Source: Cupriavidus laharis
GTDB taxonomy: Bacteria > Pseudomonadota > Gammaproteobacteria > Burkholderiales > Burkholderiaceae
DNA: 64,000 bases
Direction of reading: 5' to 3'
Assembly (NCBI RefSeq): GCF_914271435.1
Contig: NZ_CAJZAI010000009.1
Coordinates: 1-64,000, forward strand
In this document: in pieces, positions 35,252 to 45,264 of the stretch
Position numbering within the stretch: the stretch's first letter is position 1
Layout of the letters: the number at the start of each line of letters is the position of its first letter
Notes under the pieces: generated by a model
Told to the model about the DNA's origin: nothing
The model's input: the letters and a program-made list of their open reading frames with translations, nothing else
Databases searched by the model: none
Program-made: the position numbers and the translations under genes

Positions 35252-36199
35252 TCAGGCCTGCAGCCCGGTAGCCTCATCGGCACCGACATGCACGTTCATG
35301 CATTGCACCGCTGCGCCGGCCGCGCCCTTGCCCAGGTTGTCCAGGCGCGCGACCAGGTTCAGGCGCTCGGGCGTGCCGAACACGAACAGGTCGACCCGGT
35401 TGGTGTCGTTGTTGGCCTGCACATCGAAGAAGCCGTCATCGAGATTGGCGTCGCTGTTGTACGGCAGCACGCGCACGAACTGCTCGCCTTCATAGTGCTT
35501 GCGGTAAATGTCGACGATCTGCTCCGGGCTAACCTTGCGCGCGAGGCGGTCGGCAAAGACCGGCACCGTCACCGCCAGGCCCTTCAGGAAGTTGCCAACG
35601 ATCGGGTTGAAGATCGGGTCTGCCGCCAGGCCGCCCTGCACGCGCATCTCGGGCAGGTGCTTGTGCTGCAGGCCAAGCGCGTACGGACGCGGGCTGTGCA
35701 GCTTCGGGTTACCGCCGGCCTCGAAGTCGGCAATCATCTTCTTGCCGCCGCCGCTGTAGCCGGTCAGCGAGAACGCAGACACCGGGTAGTCGCGCGGCAG
35801 CACGCCCGCGTCCACCAGCGGGCGCACCGCCATCACGAAAGCGCTGGCGTGGCAGCCCGGCACGGCGATGCGCTTGCTCGCGCGGATCTTCTCGCGCTGG
35901 CCGCGCACCAGTTCCGGCAGTCCGTAGGCCCAGTTGTCGGCGGTGCGGAACGCCGTGCTGGCGTCGATCACGCACGTATTCGGATTGGTCACCAGCGACA
36001 CGGCCTCGCGAGAGGCCACGTCCGGCAGGCACAGGAAGGCGACATCCGCGGCGTTCAGAAAGCGTGCGCGCTCAGCCGGATCCTTGCGCTTGTCGTCTGC
36101 AATGCGCAGCAGTTCCACGTCGGAACGACCGGAAAGATAGTCAAGCAGCCGGAGACCGGTGGTGCCTTCCTGACCATCGACGAACACTTTGAAAACCAT
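35252..36199 (-). CDS. argC: N-acetyl-gamma-glutamyl-phosphate reductase, type 2
   Basis: 315 residues, the short AGPR type-2 form. [18 protein letters not shown] holds the nucleotide-binding loop, the catalytic Cys is in [10 protein letters not shown], and [13 protein letters not shown] follows. It reduces N-acetylglutamyl phosphate, the product of ArgB. ATG 36199 is supported by homology and by GAGCGAG upstream. It is convergent with the M48 gene; the mqsRA locus lies upstream, read away from it. Confidence 0.95.
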   Translation of the reverse strand: MVFKVFVDGQEGTTGLRLLDYLSGRSDVELLRIADDKRKDPAERARFLNAADVAFLCLPDVASREAVSLVTNPNTCVIDASTAFRTADNWAYGLPELVRGQREKIRASKRIAVPGCHASAFVMAVRPLVDAGVLPRDYPVSAFSLTGYSGGGKKMIADFEAGGNPKLHSPRPYALGLQHKHLPEMRVQGGLAADPIFNPIVGNFLKGLAVTVPVFADRLARKVSPEQIVDIYRKHYEGEQFVRVLPYNSDANLDDGFFDVQANNDTNRVDLFVFGTPERLNLVARLDNLGKGAAGAAVQCMNVHVGADEATGLQA

Positions 36200-36350
36200 G
36201 GCGGACTCGCTCTTTGAAATGCGGGAATGCGAAATATCTCCTGCCGGGTGCAGGGGCGAACCTGCATTGTAGCGGGCTTGGGGGTCAGTCGCAGGGGAAT
36301 ACACCGATTGATTTCGTTCAATTCTGGATGATTTTCGGCTTGCGGAATTT

Positions 36351-36363
36351 AACCTACTAGGTT
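36351..36363. promoter_or_regulatory. MqsA operator palindrome
   Basis: AACCT-ACT-AGGTT, an exact match to the AACCT(N2–4)AGGTT sequence known to be bound by MqsA in E. coli. It ends 7 nt before the mqsR ATG, so repressor binding would cover the promoter or start. Confidence 0.8.
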
Positions 36364-36370
36364 AGTTTGC

Positions 36371-36666
36371 ATGGAGAAAGGTACGGCGCATTACAAGCTG
36401 CAGCATGTAAAGGCCATGCTTGCGGCAGGCAAGATGAAAATGACGTATGTAGCGTATGCCGGAGCGCGGCGATGAATCTGGACTGGGGCGGCGTGTGCGA
36501 CATTCTGCTAGACCTTGTGCCTGCCGATTTCTACAAGAGTATGACAACGTATCAGGATCACCGGGTTTGGCAGGATGTGTACCGCCCTGCCACACGATAT
36601 GGTGGCTTGTATGTAAAGCTGACGATGGCGGACAAGGTGCTTGTGGTGTCGTTCAAGTCCAGATAG
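36371..36666 (+). pseudogene. mqsR: MqsR-type mRNA interferase toxin, reading frame split by a one-base shift
   Basis: The first frame from ATG 36371 gives 34 residues that align with the MqsR N-terminus (MEKGTAHYKLQHVKAMLAAG) and then stops at TGA 36473. The rest, from ATG 36472, gives 64 residues in the -1 frame with the whole catalytic part (DFYKSMTTYQDH, WQDVYRP). Joined, they make exactly 98 residues, the length of E. coli MqsR, with its active residues at the same numbers: Lys56, Gln68, Tyr81, Lys96. One base was most likely lost in GCGGCGATGA. ATG and TGA overlap, so re-initiation could still make the C-terminal piece. The toxin is probably inactive. Confidence 0.82.
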
Positions 36667-36696
36667 ACGTGGTCCTGGCTGACAGAGGAGTGGCGG

Positions 36697-37095
36697 ATGA
36701 GGTGTCCTGTTTGCGGTGGTGCAGAACTGGTAAAAGGCGTGCGTGATGTGCCCTATACGTATCGCAGCGAAACAACCATGATTCCTGATGTGCTGGGCGA
36801 GTGGTGTGACAAATGTGGTGATGGTGTACTGGATGAGGATGGCGACAGGGTTAGCCAGGCGATGCTGGCTTTCAACAAGCAGGTCAATGCGTCGCTCGTG
36901 GATCCGACATATATAACCGCAGTCCGCAAGAAACTCCGCCTCGATCAGCGCGAAGCCGCCGACATTTTCGGTGGCGGCGTCAACGCGTTCTCGCGCTACG
37001 AAACTGGCAAGACCAAGCCGCCGCTAGCCTTGGTCAAGCTCCTGAAGCTGCTCGACCGCCACCCGGAACTCCTGGCGGAAGTCCGGGCGGTCTGA
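36697..37095 (+). CDS. mqsA: MqsA-type antitoxin and repressor
   Basis: 132 residues. N-terminal zinc domain with CPVC (3–6) and WCDKCGDG (about 37–40), and C-terminal Xre-type HTH (RKKLRLDQREAADIFGGGVNAFSRYETGKTKPP). MqsA neutralises MqsR and represses mqsRA through AACCT/AGGTT palindromes; one such site lies upstream of mqsR. AGAGGAG 6 nt before ATG 36697 is a strong SD. It is intact although the toxin frame is broken. Confidence 0.92.
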   Translation: MRCPVCGGAELVKGVRDVPYTYRSETTMIPDVLGEWCDKCGDGVLDEDGDRVSQAMLAFNKQVNASLVDPTYITAVRKKLRLDQREAADIFGGGVNAFSRYETGKTKPPLALVKLLKLLDRHPELLAEVRAV

Positions 37096-37103
37096 AGACG
37101 CTC

Positions 37104-37880
37104 TCACAGCGGATAGTCGTAGTCGATCGACAGCGGCGCGTGGTCGCTGAATTTCTCATCCTTGTAGATCGAGCACACATGCGCCGTGCCGGCAATCTTC
37201 GGCGTGGCCAGGTGGTAGTCGATGCGCCACCCGACGTTCTTGGCATAGGCCTGGCCGCGGTTGCTCCACCACGTGTATTGCTCGGGGCGCGGGTCGAGCT
37301 GGCGGAATACGTCCACGTAGCCGTGCGTGTCGAAGAGTTCGCCGATCCAGGCCCGTTCTTCTGGCAGGAAGCCTGAATTCTTCAGGTTGCCCTTCCAGTT
37401 CTTGATGTCGATTTCCTTGTGAGCGATGTTCACGTCGCCGCACAGGACGATTTCGCGCCCGGTGGCCTTCAGTTGCAGCAGATGGGGCAGGAAAGCTTCC
37501 ATGAAGCGGAACTTTGCCTGCTGACGCTCCTCCGAACTCGAGCCGGATGGCACGTAGACGGAGATGACCGCGAGGTGCGGATACTGCACCTCAACATAGC
37601 GTCCTTCGCTGTCGAACTCCGCATTGCCGAAGCCGGTAATCACGCGCTCCGGCTTATGGCGCGTGTAGAGGCCGACGCCGCTGTAGCCTTTTTTCTCCGC
37701 GTAATGGAAGAAGCCGTGGTAGCCATGTGGCGCCAGGAACGCTTCAGTCATGTCGGCGGCCTGCGCCTTGAGCTCCTGTACGCAGACCATGTCTGCGTCC
37801 TGCTTGCCCATCCACTCGAAAAAGCCCTTCTTGGACGCGGAGCGGATGCCGTTGAGGTTGGCGCTGATAATCCGTAACAT
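37104..37880 (-). CDS. xthA: Exodeoxyribonuclease III
   Basis: 258 residues. Opening MLRIISANLNGIRSA, metal-binding Glu in VCVQELKAQ, CGDVNIAH, WWSNRGQA, WRIDYHLA, and the final catalytic His in FSDHAPL. An endonuclease/exonuclease/phosphatase-fold enzyme that nicks AP sites in base-excision repair. ATG 37880 is given by homology. It is divergent from pyrE by 30 bp and convergent with mqsA by 8 bp. Confidence 0.95.
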   Translation of the reverse strand: MLRIISANLNGIRSASKKGFFEWMGKQDADMVCVQELKAQAADMTEAFLAPHGYHGFFHYAEKKGYSGVGLYTRHKPERVITGFGNAEFDSEGRYVEVQYPHLAVISVYVPSGSSSEERQQAKFRFMEAFLPHLLQLKATGREIVLCGDVNIAHKEIDIKNWKGNLKNSGFLPEERAWIGELFDTHGYVDVFRQLDPRPEQYTWWSNRGQAYAKNVGWRIDYHLATPKIAGTAHVCSIYKDEKFSDHAPLSIDYDYPL

Positions 37881-37910
37881 GCGGGAAATTTTTGAATTCA
37901 GAGAGAAAAG

Positions 37911-38612
37911 ATGACGCAGCAGACGACGCCTTCCACCGCGCAGCAGGCCGGCCAGCCGGATCTCAGCCAGACCTTCATCCGCTTCGCGCTGGACGCCGGC
38001 GTGCTGTCCTTTGGCGAGTTCGTGACCAAGGCGGGCCGGAAGTCGCCGTACTTCTTCAACGCCGGCCTGTTCAACCAGGGCGCGATGCTGGGCCAGGTGG
38101 CGCAATTCTATGCGAAAACCCTGCTGGCCTCGGGCGTGCAGTTCGACGTGCTGTTCGGGCCGGCCTACAAGGGCATCACGCTCGCGTCGGCCACCGCCGT
38201 GGCGCTGGCGGGCATGGGCCGTGACGTCGGCTTCGCCTACAACCGCAAGGAAGCCAAGGATCACGGCGAGGGCGGCACACTGGTCGGGGCGAAGCTCCAG
38301 GGCAAGGTCGTCATCATCGACGACGTGATTTCCGCCGGCACCTCGGTGCGCGAATCGATGCAGATGATCCGCGCGGCTGGCGCCGAACCTGCAGCCGTGC
38401 TGATCGCGCTGGACCGCATGGAGAAAAGCGGCACTGCCGACCAGGTCGGCACGCATTCAGCCGTGCAGGACGTGCAGCGTGAATACGGCGTGCCCGTGAT
38501 CGCCATTGCCAGCCTGAAGGACCTGCTGGCCTACCTCGACGCGTCCAACGATCCGGCGCTGTCGGGTTCGCGCGAGGCCGTGGCCGCCTACCGGCAGCGC
38601 TACGGCGTCTGA
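37911..38612 (+). CDS. pyrE: Orotate phosphoribosyltransferase
   Basis: 233 residues. [25 protein letters not shown] (flexible active-site loop) and the PRPP-binding [13 protein letters not shown] are all present. It makes OMP from orotate in pyrimidine synthesis. The ~18-residue N-terminal head is variable. GAGAGAAAAG precedes the ATG. A hairpin follows at 38632–38651. Confidence 0.96.
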   Translation: MTQQTTPSTAQQAGQPDLSQTFIRFALDAGVLSFGEFVTKAGRKSPYFFNAGLFNQGAMLGQVAQFYAKTLLASGVQFDVLFGPAYKGITLASATAVALAGMGRDVGFAYNRKEAKDHGEGGTLVGAKLQGKVVIIDDVISAGTSVRESMQMIRAAGAEPAAVLIALDRMEKSGTADQVGTHSAVQDVQREYGVPVIAIASLKDLLAYLDASNDPALSGSREAVAAYRQRYGV

Positions 38613-38631
38613 CGGGAAACACGGTGCGGTT

Positions 38632-38651
38632 GCCGGAGGGTAGCCTCCGGC
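38632..38651. other. Hairpin downstream of pyrE
   Basis: GCCGGAGG-GTAG-CCTCCGGC, a perfect 8-bp stem 19 bp after the pyrE stop, without a T-run. A weak terminator or RNA 3' end stabiliser is possible. Confidence 0.4.
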
Positions 38652-38693
38652 CGAGCACAATAGCAGCACTCTTCACTTGGCAAGGAGCACGGC

Positions 38694-40013
38694 GTGGCGG
38701 GCAAGGAGCGGCAGGAAATCCAGGAAGGCGCTGGGCGGCGGGCAAGGCCCGCAAAGTCCGAAAGATCCGAAAGATCCGAAAAGCCCGCGCGGGCGCGCAA
38801 GGCGCCGGCACTGAATTGCGGGGCGGAGGACCTGCCTGAGGGCACCGCCGCGGGCCGCCCGGCGCATGAAGCCTACGCCGTGCGCGCGCTGGTCCTGCAG
38901 GGCGGCGGCGCGCTTGGCGCCTACCAGGCGGGCGTCTACCAGGGCCTGGCCGAAGGCGGCGTCTACCCGAACTGGGTCGCGGGGATTTCCATTGGCGCGC
39001 TGAATGCGGCGATCATCGCCGGCAACCCGCCCGAGCGCCGCGTGGAGCAGTTGCGCGCCTTCTGGGAGTACATTTGCGTGCAGCCATGGCTGCCAAGCCT
39101 GTCGCAGGCCTGGATGTTCGAGAATGCGGACACCTGGCCGGAGCCGGTGCGCATCTGGTTCGACAGCCTGCACGCCGCACGTGCGATGTTCGAGGGCCAG
39201 CGCGGCTTCTTCCAGCCGCGCAACTGGCTGGAACTGGTGACCCGCTACACCGACCCGACCCGCGCCAGCTACTACGACACCACGCCGCTGAAGGCCACGC
39301 TGGAGCGCTTTGCCGACTTCGACCTGATCAACCGGCCCAAGGAGATGCGGGTGTCGGTGGGCGCGGTCAATATCCGCACCGGCAACTTCGCCTACTTTGA
39401 CAACACGCGCGAAACGCTGCGTCCCGAGCATTTCATGGCCTCCGGCGCGCTGCCGCCGGGCTTCCCCGCGGTGGAGATCAACGGCGAGTACTACTGGGAC
39501 GGCGGCCTGGTTTCCAACACGCCGCTGGCCGAAGTGCTTACCGCCCAGCCGCGCCGCGATGCGCTGATCTTCCAGGTAGACCTGTGGAGCGCACGCGGCA
39601 AGCTGCCGCACGACCTGGCGGACGTGGCGGAGCGGCAAAAGGATATCCAGTACTCCAGCCGCACCCGCGCGATCACCGACCACATGCGCGAGCAGCAGAA
39701 CTTCCGCCGCATGCTCGCCGAGGTGATGGCGCTGGTGCCGCCCTCCAGGCGCGACGATGCGTGGTACCGCCGCGCGGCCGAGCATGCGTGCGACGCGCGC
39801 CGCAATGTGATCCAGCTGATCTACCGCGACAAGTCCTTCGAGAACCATGCCAAGGACTACCAGTTCGGTTCGCTCGCCATGCACGAGCACTGGACCAGCG
39901 GGCTGGACGATATCCGCCAGACCTTGCGCCACTCCCATTGGCTGGCCATGCCGAGCCGTGAACACCCGTTCGTCACCCACGACGTGCATCGCGGCAACGG
40001 CGACCACGAGTGA
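38694..40013 (+). CDS. Patatin-like phospholipase (DUF3734 C-terminus)
   Basis: 439 residues. A Lys/Arg/Ser-rich head of about 55 residues includes a SER-SER-SEK run from a 9-bp DNA repeat. The patatin domain follows: LVLQGGGALGAYQAG (oxyanion), nucleophile in GISIGALNA, and the catalytic Asp in YYWDGGLV. The DUF3734 region covers about 260–430. Family knowledge: a lipid acyl hydrolase, possibly membrane-associated. The start is GTG 38694 with AAGGAG 6 nt upstream. Confidence 0.87.
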   Translation: MAGKERQEIQEGAGRRARPAKSERSERSEKPARARKAPALNCGAEDLPEGTAAGRPAHEAYAVRALVLQGGGALGAYQAGVYQGLAEGGVYPNWVAGISIGALNAAIIAGNPPERRVEQLRAFWEYICVQPWLPSLSQAWMFENADTWPEPVRIWFDSLHAARAMFEGQRGFFQPRNWLELVTRYTDPTRASYYDTTPLKATLERFADFDLINRPKEMRVSVGAVNIRTGNFAYFDNTRETLRPEHFMASGALPPGFPAVEINGEYYWDGGLVSNTPLAEVLTAQPRRDALIFQVDLWSARGKLPHDLADVAERQKDIQYSSRTRAITDHMREQQNFRRMLAEVMALVPPSRRDDAWYRRAAEHACDARRNVIQLIYRDKSFENHAKDYQFGSLAMHEHWTSGLDDIRQTLRHSHWLAMPSREHPFVTHDVHRGNGDHE

Positions 40014-40040
40014 CGCGGCGCGCGTGCCGCTGCGGCAGGA

Positions 40041-40850
40041 CTACTCGACCTTGACCCCGGCCAGCTCGCGCCGCGGCGGCGGGTAGGTCGGCCTGAGCCG
40101 GCGGAACACGTCGGTCAGAATCTCGGCCACCATCAGGTTGCGATGGGTCTTGGAGTCGGACGGCACGATGTACCACGGGCATTCCGAGGTGCTGGTGGCG
40201 GCAATGGCCGACTCGTAGGCATCCATGTAGGCCTTCCAGTGCTTGCGCTCGGCCAGGTCGGTCAGGTCGAATTTCCAGTGCTTCTGCGGATCGGCCAGCC
40301 GCGCTTCGAGCCGCGCCTTCTGCTCGTCTTTCGAGATATGCAGGAAGCACTTCACGATGGTGGTGCCGGTCTCGGTCAGCAGCGTCTCGAACGCGCGGAT
40401 CTGGCGGTAGCGGCGCTCGCACTCTTCGTCATCGATCCAGCCATGCACGCGCGTGATCAGCACGTCTTCGTAGTGGCTGCGGTTGAACAGCACGATCTCG
40501 CCGGCTTTGGGCACCTGCAGGTGCACGCGCCAGAGGTAGTCGCGCGCCAGTTCCTCGGGGCTTGGCGCCTTGAAGCTCACCACGCGGATGCCGAGCGGAT
40601 CGAAGCTGCGGAAGACTGAGCGCACCGTGCCGTCCTTGCCGCTGGTGTCCATGCCCTGCAACACCACAAGGATCTTGCGCCGGTGTTCGGCGTAGAAGAT
40701 GTCCTGCTGGAGGTCCAGCTCGTCGCTCAGTTGTGTGATGCGCGCCAGATCGGCCTGCTTGTCGCCCTGCGACACCGGCTTGCTCCCCGGGTCGAAGCCG
40801 GCAAGGCTGAAACGCTTGCCCGAAGTGATGCGGTAATCATCCAGCGGCAT
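40041..40850 (-). CDS. ppk2: Polyphosphate kinase 2 family (class III-like)
   Basis: 269 residues. Walker A GMDTSGKDGTVRS (about 66–78), and LFNRSHYEDVLITRV, whose Asn-Arg-Ser and Glu-Asp are typical of PPK2 class III rather than the DRSWYNRAG of classes I/II. Family knowledge: class III enzymes use polyphosphate to phosphorylate AMP and ADP. ATG 40850 is supported by homology. It is the last gene of the minus-strand run lpxL–lpxL–dapF, about 110 bp after dapF. Class assignment is moderate. Confidence 0.85.
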   Translation of the reverse strand: MPLDDYRITSGKRFSLAGFDPGSKPVSQGDKQADLARITQLSDELDLQQDIFYAEHRRKILVVLQGMDTSGKDGTVRSVFRSFDPLGIRVVSFKAPSPEELARDYLWRVHLQVPKAGEIVLFNRSHYEDVLITRVHGWIDDEECERRYRQIRAFETLLTETGTTIVKCFLHISKDEQKARLEARLADPQKHWKFDLTDLAERKHWKAYMDAYESAIAATSTSECPWYIVPSDSKTHRNLMVAEILTDVFRRLRPTYPPPRRELAGVKVE

Positions 40851-40957
40851 GGGTGCTCCATCGGTTCGGCCGGCGGCAGGACGCCGCACGGAACGTTCGG
40901 AATCCCCGCCGCAGTCAGGCCGTGGTGAAGCGAAGCGGGGCGCACAGGCCCCTATAG

Positions 40958-41824
40958 TCAGGCCGGCAGGGCAGCCAGGTCAATGGTGCCTTCGAACACG
41001 GTGGTGGCCGGGCCGGTCATGCGCACGGGCGCCGTGCCGCCGTCCCAGGCAATGCTGAGGTCGCCGCCGTGGGTATGGACCTTCACCGGAGAGTGGAGCA
41101 GGCCCCGGCGGATGCCGGCCACGACGGCTGCGCAGGCGCCCGTGCCGCAGGCCAGTGTCTCGCCCGCGCCGCGTTCGAATACGCGCAGGCGGACGGTGTG
41201 TCGGTCGACCACTTGCAGGAAGCCGGCGTTCACGCGGTTGGGGAAGGTCGGATGGTTTTCGATCAGCGGGCCGTCCTGCAGCACCGGGAAGTTCTCGACG
41301 TCGTCCACCACCTGCACGGCATGCGGATTGCCCATCGACACTGCGGAAATCCACGCGGTGCGGCCGTTGATCTCCAGCCCGTAGGCGGTGTCTTCGCCTT
41401 GGGCGCGCGTCGGCAGGCCATCGGGACGGAACGGTACGCGGGCCGGTTCCAGTTCGGGCGCGCCCATGTCCACCGTGACCTGGCCGTCATCCTGCAAGGT
41501 TAGCGTGATCACGCCGTTCATGACCTCCACGCGGACCGAGCGCTTGTCGGTCATGCCCTTGTCGGTGACGAAGCGCACGAAGCAGCGCGCGCCGTTGCCG
41601 CAGTGCTCGACCTCGCTGCCGTCGGCATTGAAGATGCGGTAGCGGAAGTCCACGTCGTCGCGCGTGGGTTTTTCCACAATCAGCATCTGGTCGGCGCCCA
41701 CGCCGAAATGCCGGCTGGCGAGCGCGCGCCACTGCTCGGTAGTCAGGTCGAGCTTCTGGTGGATGCCGTCGAGCACGACGAAGTCGTTGCCGGCACCGTG
41801 CATCTTGGTGAACTGAAGTTTCAT
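40958..41824 (-). CDS. dapF: Diaminopimelate epimerase
   Basis: 288 residues. [15 protein letters not shown] opens the protein. The two catalytic Cys are in CGNGARCF and [10 protein letters not shown]. It converts LL- to meso-diaminopimelate for lysine and peptidoglycan. It starts 43 bp after the upstream acyltransferase stop and is likely co-transcribed with the two lipid A acyltransferases, an order common in Burkholderiales. Confidence 0.96.
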   Translation of the reverse strand: MKLQFTKMHGAGNDFVVLDGIHQKLDLTTEQWRALASRHFGVGADQMLIVEKPTRDDVDFRYRIFNADGSEVEHCGNGARCFVRFVTDKGMTDKRSVRVEVMNGVITLTLQDDGQVTVDMGAPELEPARVPFRPDGLPTRAQGEDTAYGLEINGRTAWISAVSMGNPHAVQVVDDVENFPVLQDGPLIENHPTFPNRVNAGFLQVVDRHTVRLRVFERGAGETLACGTGACAAVVAGIRRGLLHSPVKVHTHGGDLSIAWDGGTAPVRMTGPATTVFEGTIDLAALPA

Positions 41825-41867
41825 GGTGCAAATTGTAGCCGCGCAGGGCCGGGCCTGCCGGCCGCGG

Positions 41868-42761
41868 TCAATAGATCGACGGTTCGCTTGGCGGGCGGTT
41901 CTTGAAGCGCTTGTGCACCCAGTAGTACTCGGCCACGCGCGGGCGGATGGAGTCTTCGAAGAAGGCGTTCATGCGGCGCGTATCTTCCGAGACGCTGTCG
42001 CCGGGGTAGTTTTCCCATGCCGGCAGGATGCGCAGCACATACCCCTGGTAGTCGGGCAGCATCTCCGTGTAGATCGGCACCACCTTGGCGCCGGTCAGCC
42101 GCGCCAGTCGCGACACCGAGGTCAGCGTCAGCGCCTGCACACCGAAGAACGGCACATATTCCGAATCGCGTTCGCCGAAGTCCATGTCGGCGATCAGCTG
42201 CAGCGCCTCGCCCTTCTTCAGGCAACGCAGGATGTCGCGTGCGCTGTCATTGCGCGAGATCATCTTCGCGCCGAAGCGGCCGCGTGCGTGCTTGAGGAAG
42301 CCATCGAACAGCTTGTTCTTCTGGGCGGTGTACAGCGATGCCCCCGAACGGCCCACGTGGTCACGCAGGTGGATGGTCAGCCGGATGGCGCCGGCCTCGA
42401 CGCCGGACAGGTGCAGCGTGACCAGGATGTGCGGCGTACCGTCCATGGCCACGAGATCGGCCTGGTCGTCGATCTGCACCCAGCGGCGCATCTGTGCCTC
42501 GCTGCCCGTCCAGAAGATGCCGCGCTCGGCAAAGCTGCGGAACACGGTGCGGAAGGATTCGCGCGACAGCGCGTCGATCTCGGCTTCGCTCTTGTCGGGG
42601 AAGCAGGCGCGCAGGTTGGCTTGCACGATGCGGCGCCGGCTACTGGGTACGAGGTAAAGCAGTCCGCCCAGCCCTTCGCCGAAACGCGCAACGAGTGGAT
42701 AAGGCAGCTTGCCCAGCACGGTCAGCAGGCCGATGCCGAGCCACGTGAAGAGTCGGCTCAT
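41868..42761 (-). CDS. LpxL/LpxM-family lipid A acyltransferase (second of a pair)
   Basis: 297 residues. One N-terminal membrane segment (about 6–20), then the LPLAT core with HLSGVE (the HX4E catalytic dyad, about residue 117), [13 protein letters not shown] and [10 protein letters not shown]. It transfers a secondary acyl chain to lipid A at the inner membrane. Its start overlaps the upstream paralogue by 4 nt. Which of the pair acts as LpxL or LpxM cannot be told here. Confidence 0.88.
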   Translation of the reverse strand: MSRLFTWLGIGLLTVLGKLPYPLVARFGEGLGGLLYLVPSSRRRIVQANLRACFPDKSEAEIDALSRESFRTVFRSFAERGIFWTGSEAQMRRWVQIDDQADLVAMDGTPHILVTLHLSGVEAGAIRLTIHLRDHVGRSGASLYTAQKNKLFDGFLKHARGRFGAKMISRNDSARDILRCLKKGEALQLIADMDFGERDSEYVPFFGVQALTLTSVSRLARLTGAKVVPIYTEMLPDYQGYVLRILPAWENYPGDSVSEDTRRMNAFFEDSIRPRVAEYYWVHKRFKNRPPSEPSIY

Positions 42762-43645
42762 GAGTGGGAGGATTCGGTGGCCGCCAGCGTGTCCTGCGCC
42801 GGGTGCTGCACGCCGGACGGGGTCTTGTAGCGGTTGTAGCCCCAGAGGTACTGCGTGGGCGCGATGGCGACCAGTTCCTCCACGGTACGGTTGATGATGG
42901 CGGCCGCTTCCGCGGGATCTTCCGGCAACATGCCGCCATCGTTGACGATGCGCAGGTGGCCGCGATAACCGGCTCCGCGCGGCAGGCGTTCGCCGAAGAT
43001 GGCAACCACCGGGGCGTTCGTGAGTTGCTGCAGGCGGTGAACCAGTGCCATGGTGTAGGCGGGTTGGCCGAAGAAGGGCGCCCAGTTGCCCTCTCCGCCA
43101 CTGGGCACCTGATCGGGCAGGATGCCGACGGCCTGTCCGCGCTTGAGCGCCTTGACCAGCATGCGCACGCCGCGCGGCGTGGCCGGAGCCATGGCCATGT
43201 TGGGACGGGTGCGCATGCGCTCGATCCAGTCGCGCAGCCACGGCTGGTGGGGGGGCTTGAATAGTGCCGTCACCGGGCGCAGCAGCGCGTGCGATTGTGG
43301 CAGCACTTCAAAGCAGCCAAGGTGAGGCGTCAGGATGATGATGCCGTTGCCGCGCGCCTGCAGCTTTTCCAGTTCCGGCCACAGGTAGTCGTCGAAACCG
43401 TACAGGCGGGCACGGATCTTCTTTCGGCTCCAGAAGTACGGCATTTCCAGGATCATGCGGCCACTTGAGCGGGCCGCTTCGGCGATCATCTGCTCGGTGG
43501 CATCCGGAAAGGCCAGCAGGAAGTTTTCCCGCAGGCGGCGTCCGTAGCGGCCCGGCAGGCGGGCCGCCAGCAGGCCGAGCGCGCCGCCCATGGCCTGGAG
43601 CAGGCGCAGTGGGAAGCGGGAGATCAGCCAGAACAGGAAAGTCAT
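42758..43645 (-). CDS. LpxL/LpxM-family lipid A acyltransferase (first of a pair)
   Basis: 295 residues. N-terminal membrane segment, then HLGCFE (HX4E, about 113), GILPDQVPSGGEG and VVAIFGERLPRGAG. Paralogue of the next gene and coupled to it by a 4-nt overlap. ATG 43645 is set by homology (MTFLFWLISRFPLR). It is divergent from metK, and the 309 bp between them carries the metK leader. The C-terminal tail of about 25 residues is variable. Confidence 0.86.
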   Translation of the reverse strand: MTFLFWLISRFPLRLLQAMGGALGLLAARLPGRYGRRLRENFLLAFPDATEQMIAEAARSSGRMILEMPYFWSRKKIRARLYGFDDYLWPELEKLQARGNGIIILTPHLGCFEVLPQSHALLRPVTALFKPPHQPWLRDWIERMRTRPNMAMAPATPRGVRMLVKALKRGQAVGILPDQVPSGGEGNWAPFFGQPAYTMALVHRLQQLTNAPVVAIFGERLPRGAGYRGHLRIVNDGGMLPEDPAEAAAIINRTVEELVAIAPTQYLWGYNRYKTPSGVQHPAQDTLAATESSHS

Positions 43646-43814
43646 CGTGTGGCGGTGGATGGCGGTCCCTTGCGGGAAGGTCGGCAATGCGGCCGCAAGC
43701 CGTCGTTCAGGGCTCAGGAACTGGCTGGTTCCTGCCGCTAACCATGTATCAGATCGGCGTGCGCCGGCACACGGTGGCCCCGAAGCCACTGGCTGCATTG
43801 TGCCGGCAGGCGCG

Positions 43815-43820
43815 TATAAT
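43815..43820 (+). promoter_or_regulatory. metK -10 box
   Basis: A perfect TATAAT 8 bp before the first stem of the riboswitch-like leader, the same geometry as at metX. No good -35 was found. Confidence 0.55.
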
Positions 43821-43827
43821 AGCGTGT

Positions 43828-43900
43828 ATCGCCGAGTTAACTGACAACTTGCGGGGCGATACCGCTCTAACCGAGCGGCCTGAAAATACCGCTAAAGCGT
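43828..43900 (+). ncRNA. SAM-II-like riboswitch of metK
   Basis: Same plan as the metX leader: P1 TCGCC (43829–43833)/GGCGA (43855–43859), a 21-nt loop GAGTTAACTGACAACTTGCGG whose ends match the metX loop (GA-TT…CTTGCGG), an inserted hairpin CCGCTC-TAACC-GAGCGG (43862–43878), then TGAAAATACCGCTAAAGCG with the conserved GCTAAAG. The rest of the 309 bp gap before GTG 43955 shows no gene. Expected to sense SAM and limit metK. Confidence 0.75.
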
Positions 43901-43954
43901 CGCCGCCATGACCCGACAGGCTGGCACGCAATAGCCAACCTGGAGAACAAGTTC

Positions 43955-45118
<1,164 letters not shown>

Positions 45119-45138
45119 GCATTCGCTGTTCTGGTGTG

Positions 45139-45173
45139 AAACCCCGTTGGCCGCTGGCCGGCGGGGTTTTTTG
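45139..45173 (+). terminator. Rho-independent terminator of metK
   Basis: AAACCCCG…CGGGGTTTTTT, with a partly paired GC-rich loop, starting about 20 nt after the metK stop. Confidence 0.9.
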
Positions 45174-45264
45174 TTGGATGTCTTTGCTGATCGCGTGCCT
45201 GTGATCAATTCATCACCAAAAAATAGCGCGTAAAATTCCCCCATCCGGCAAACCGAGAAAGCCC

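Noticed and set aside
36461..36480. Programmed -1 frameshifting to make full-length MqsR
   Set aside because: The site GCGGCGATGA has no X XXY YYZ slippery heptamer and no clear stimulating structure. A one-base deletion is simpler, although coupling through ATGA cannot be excluded.
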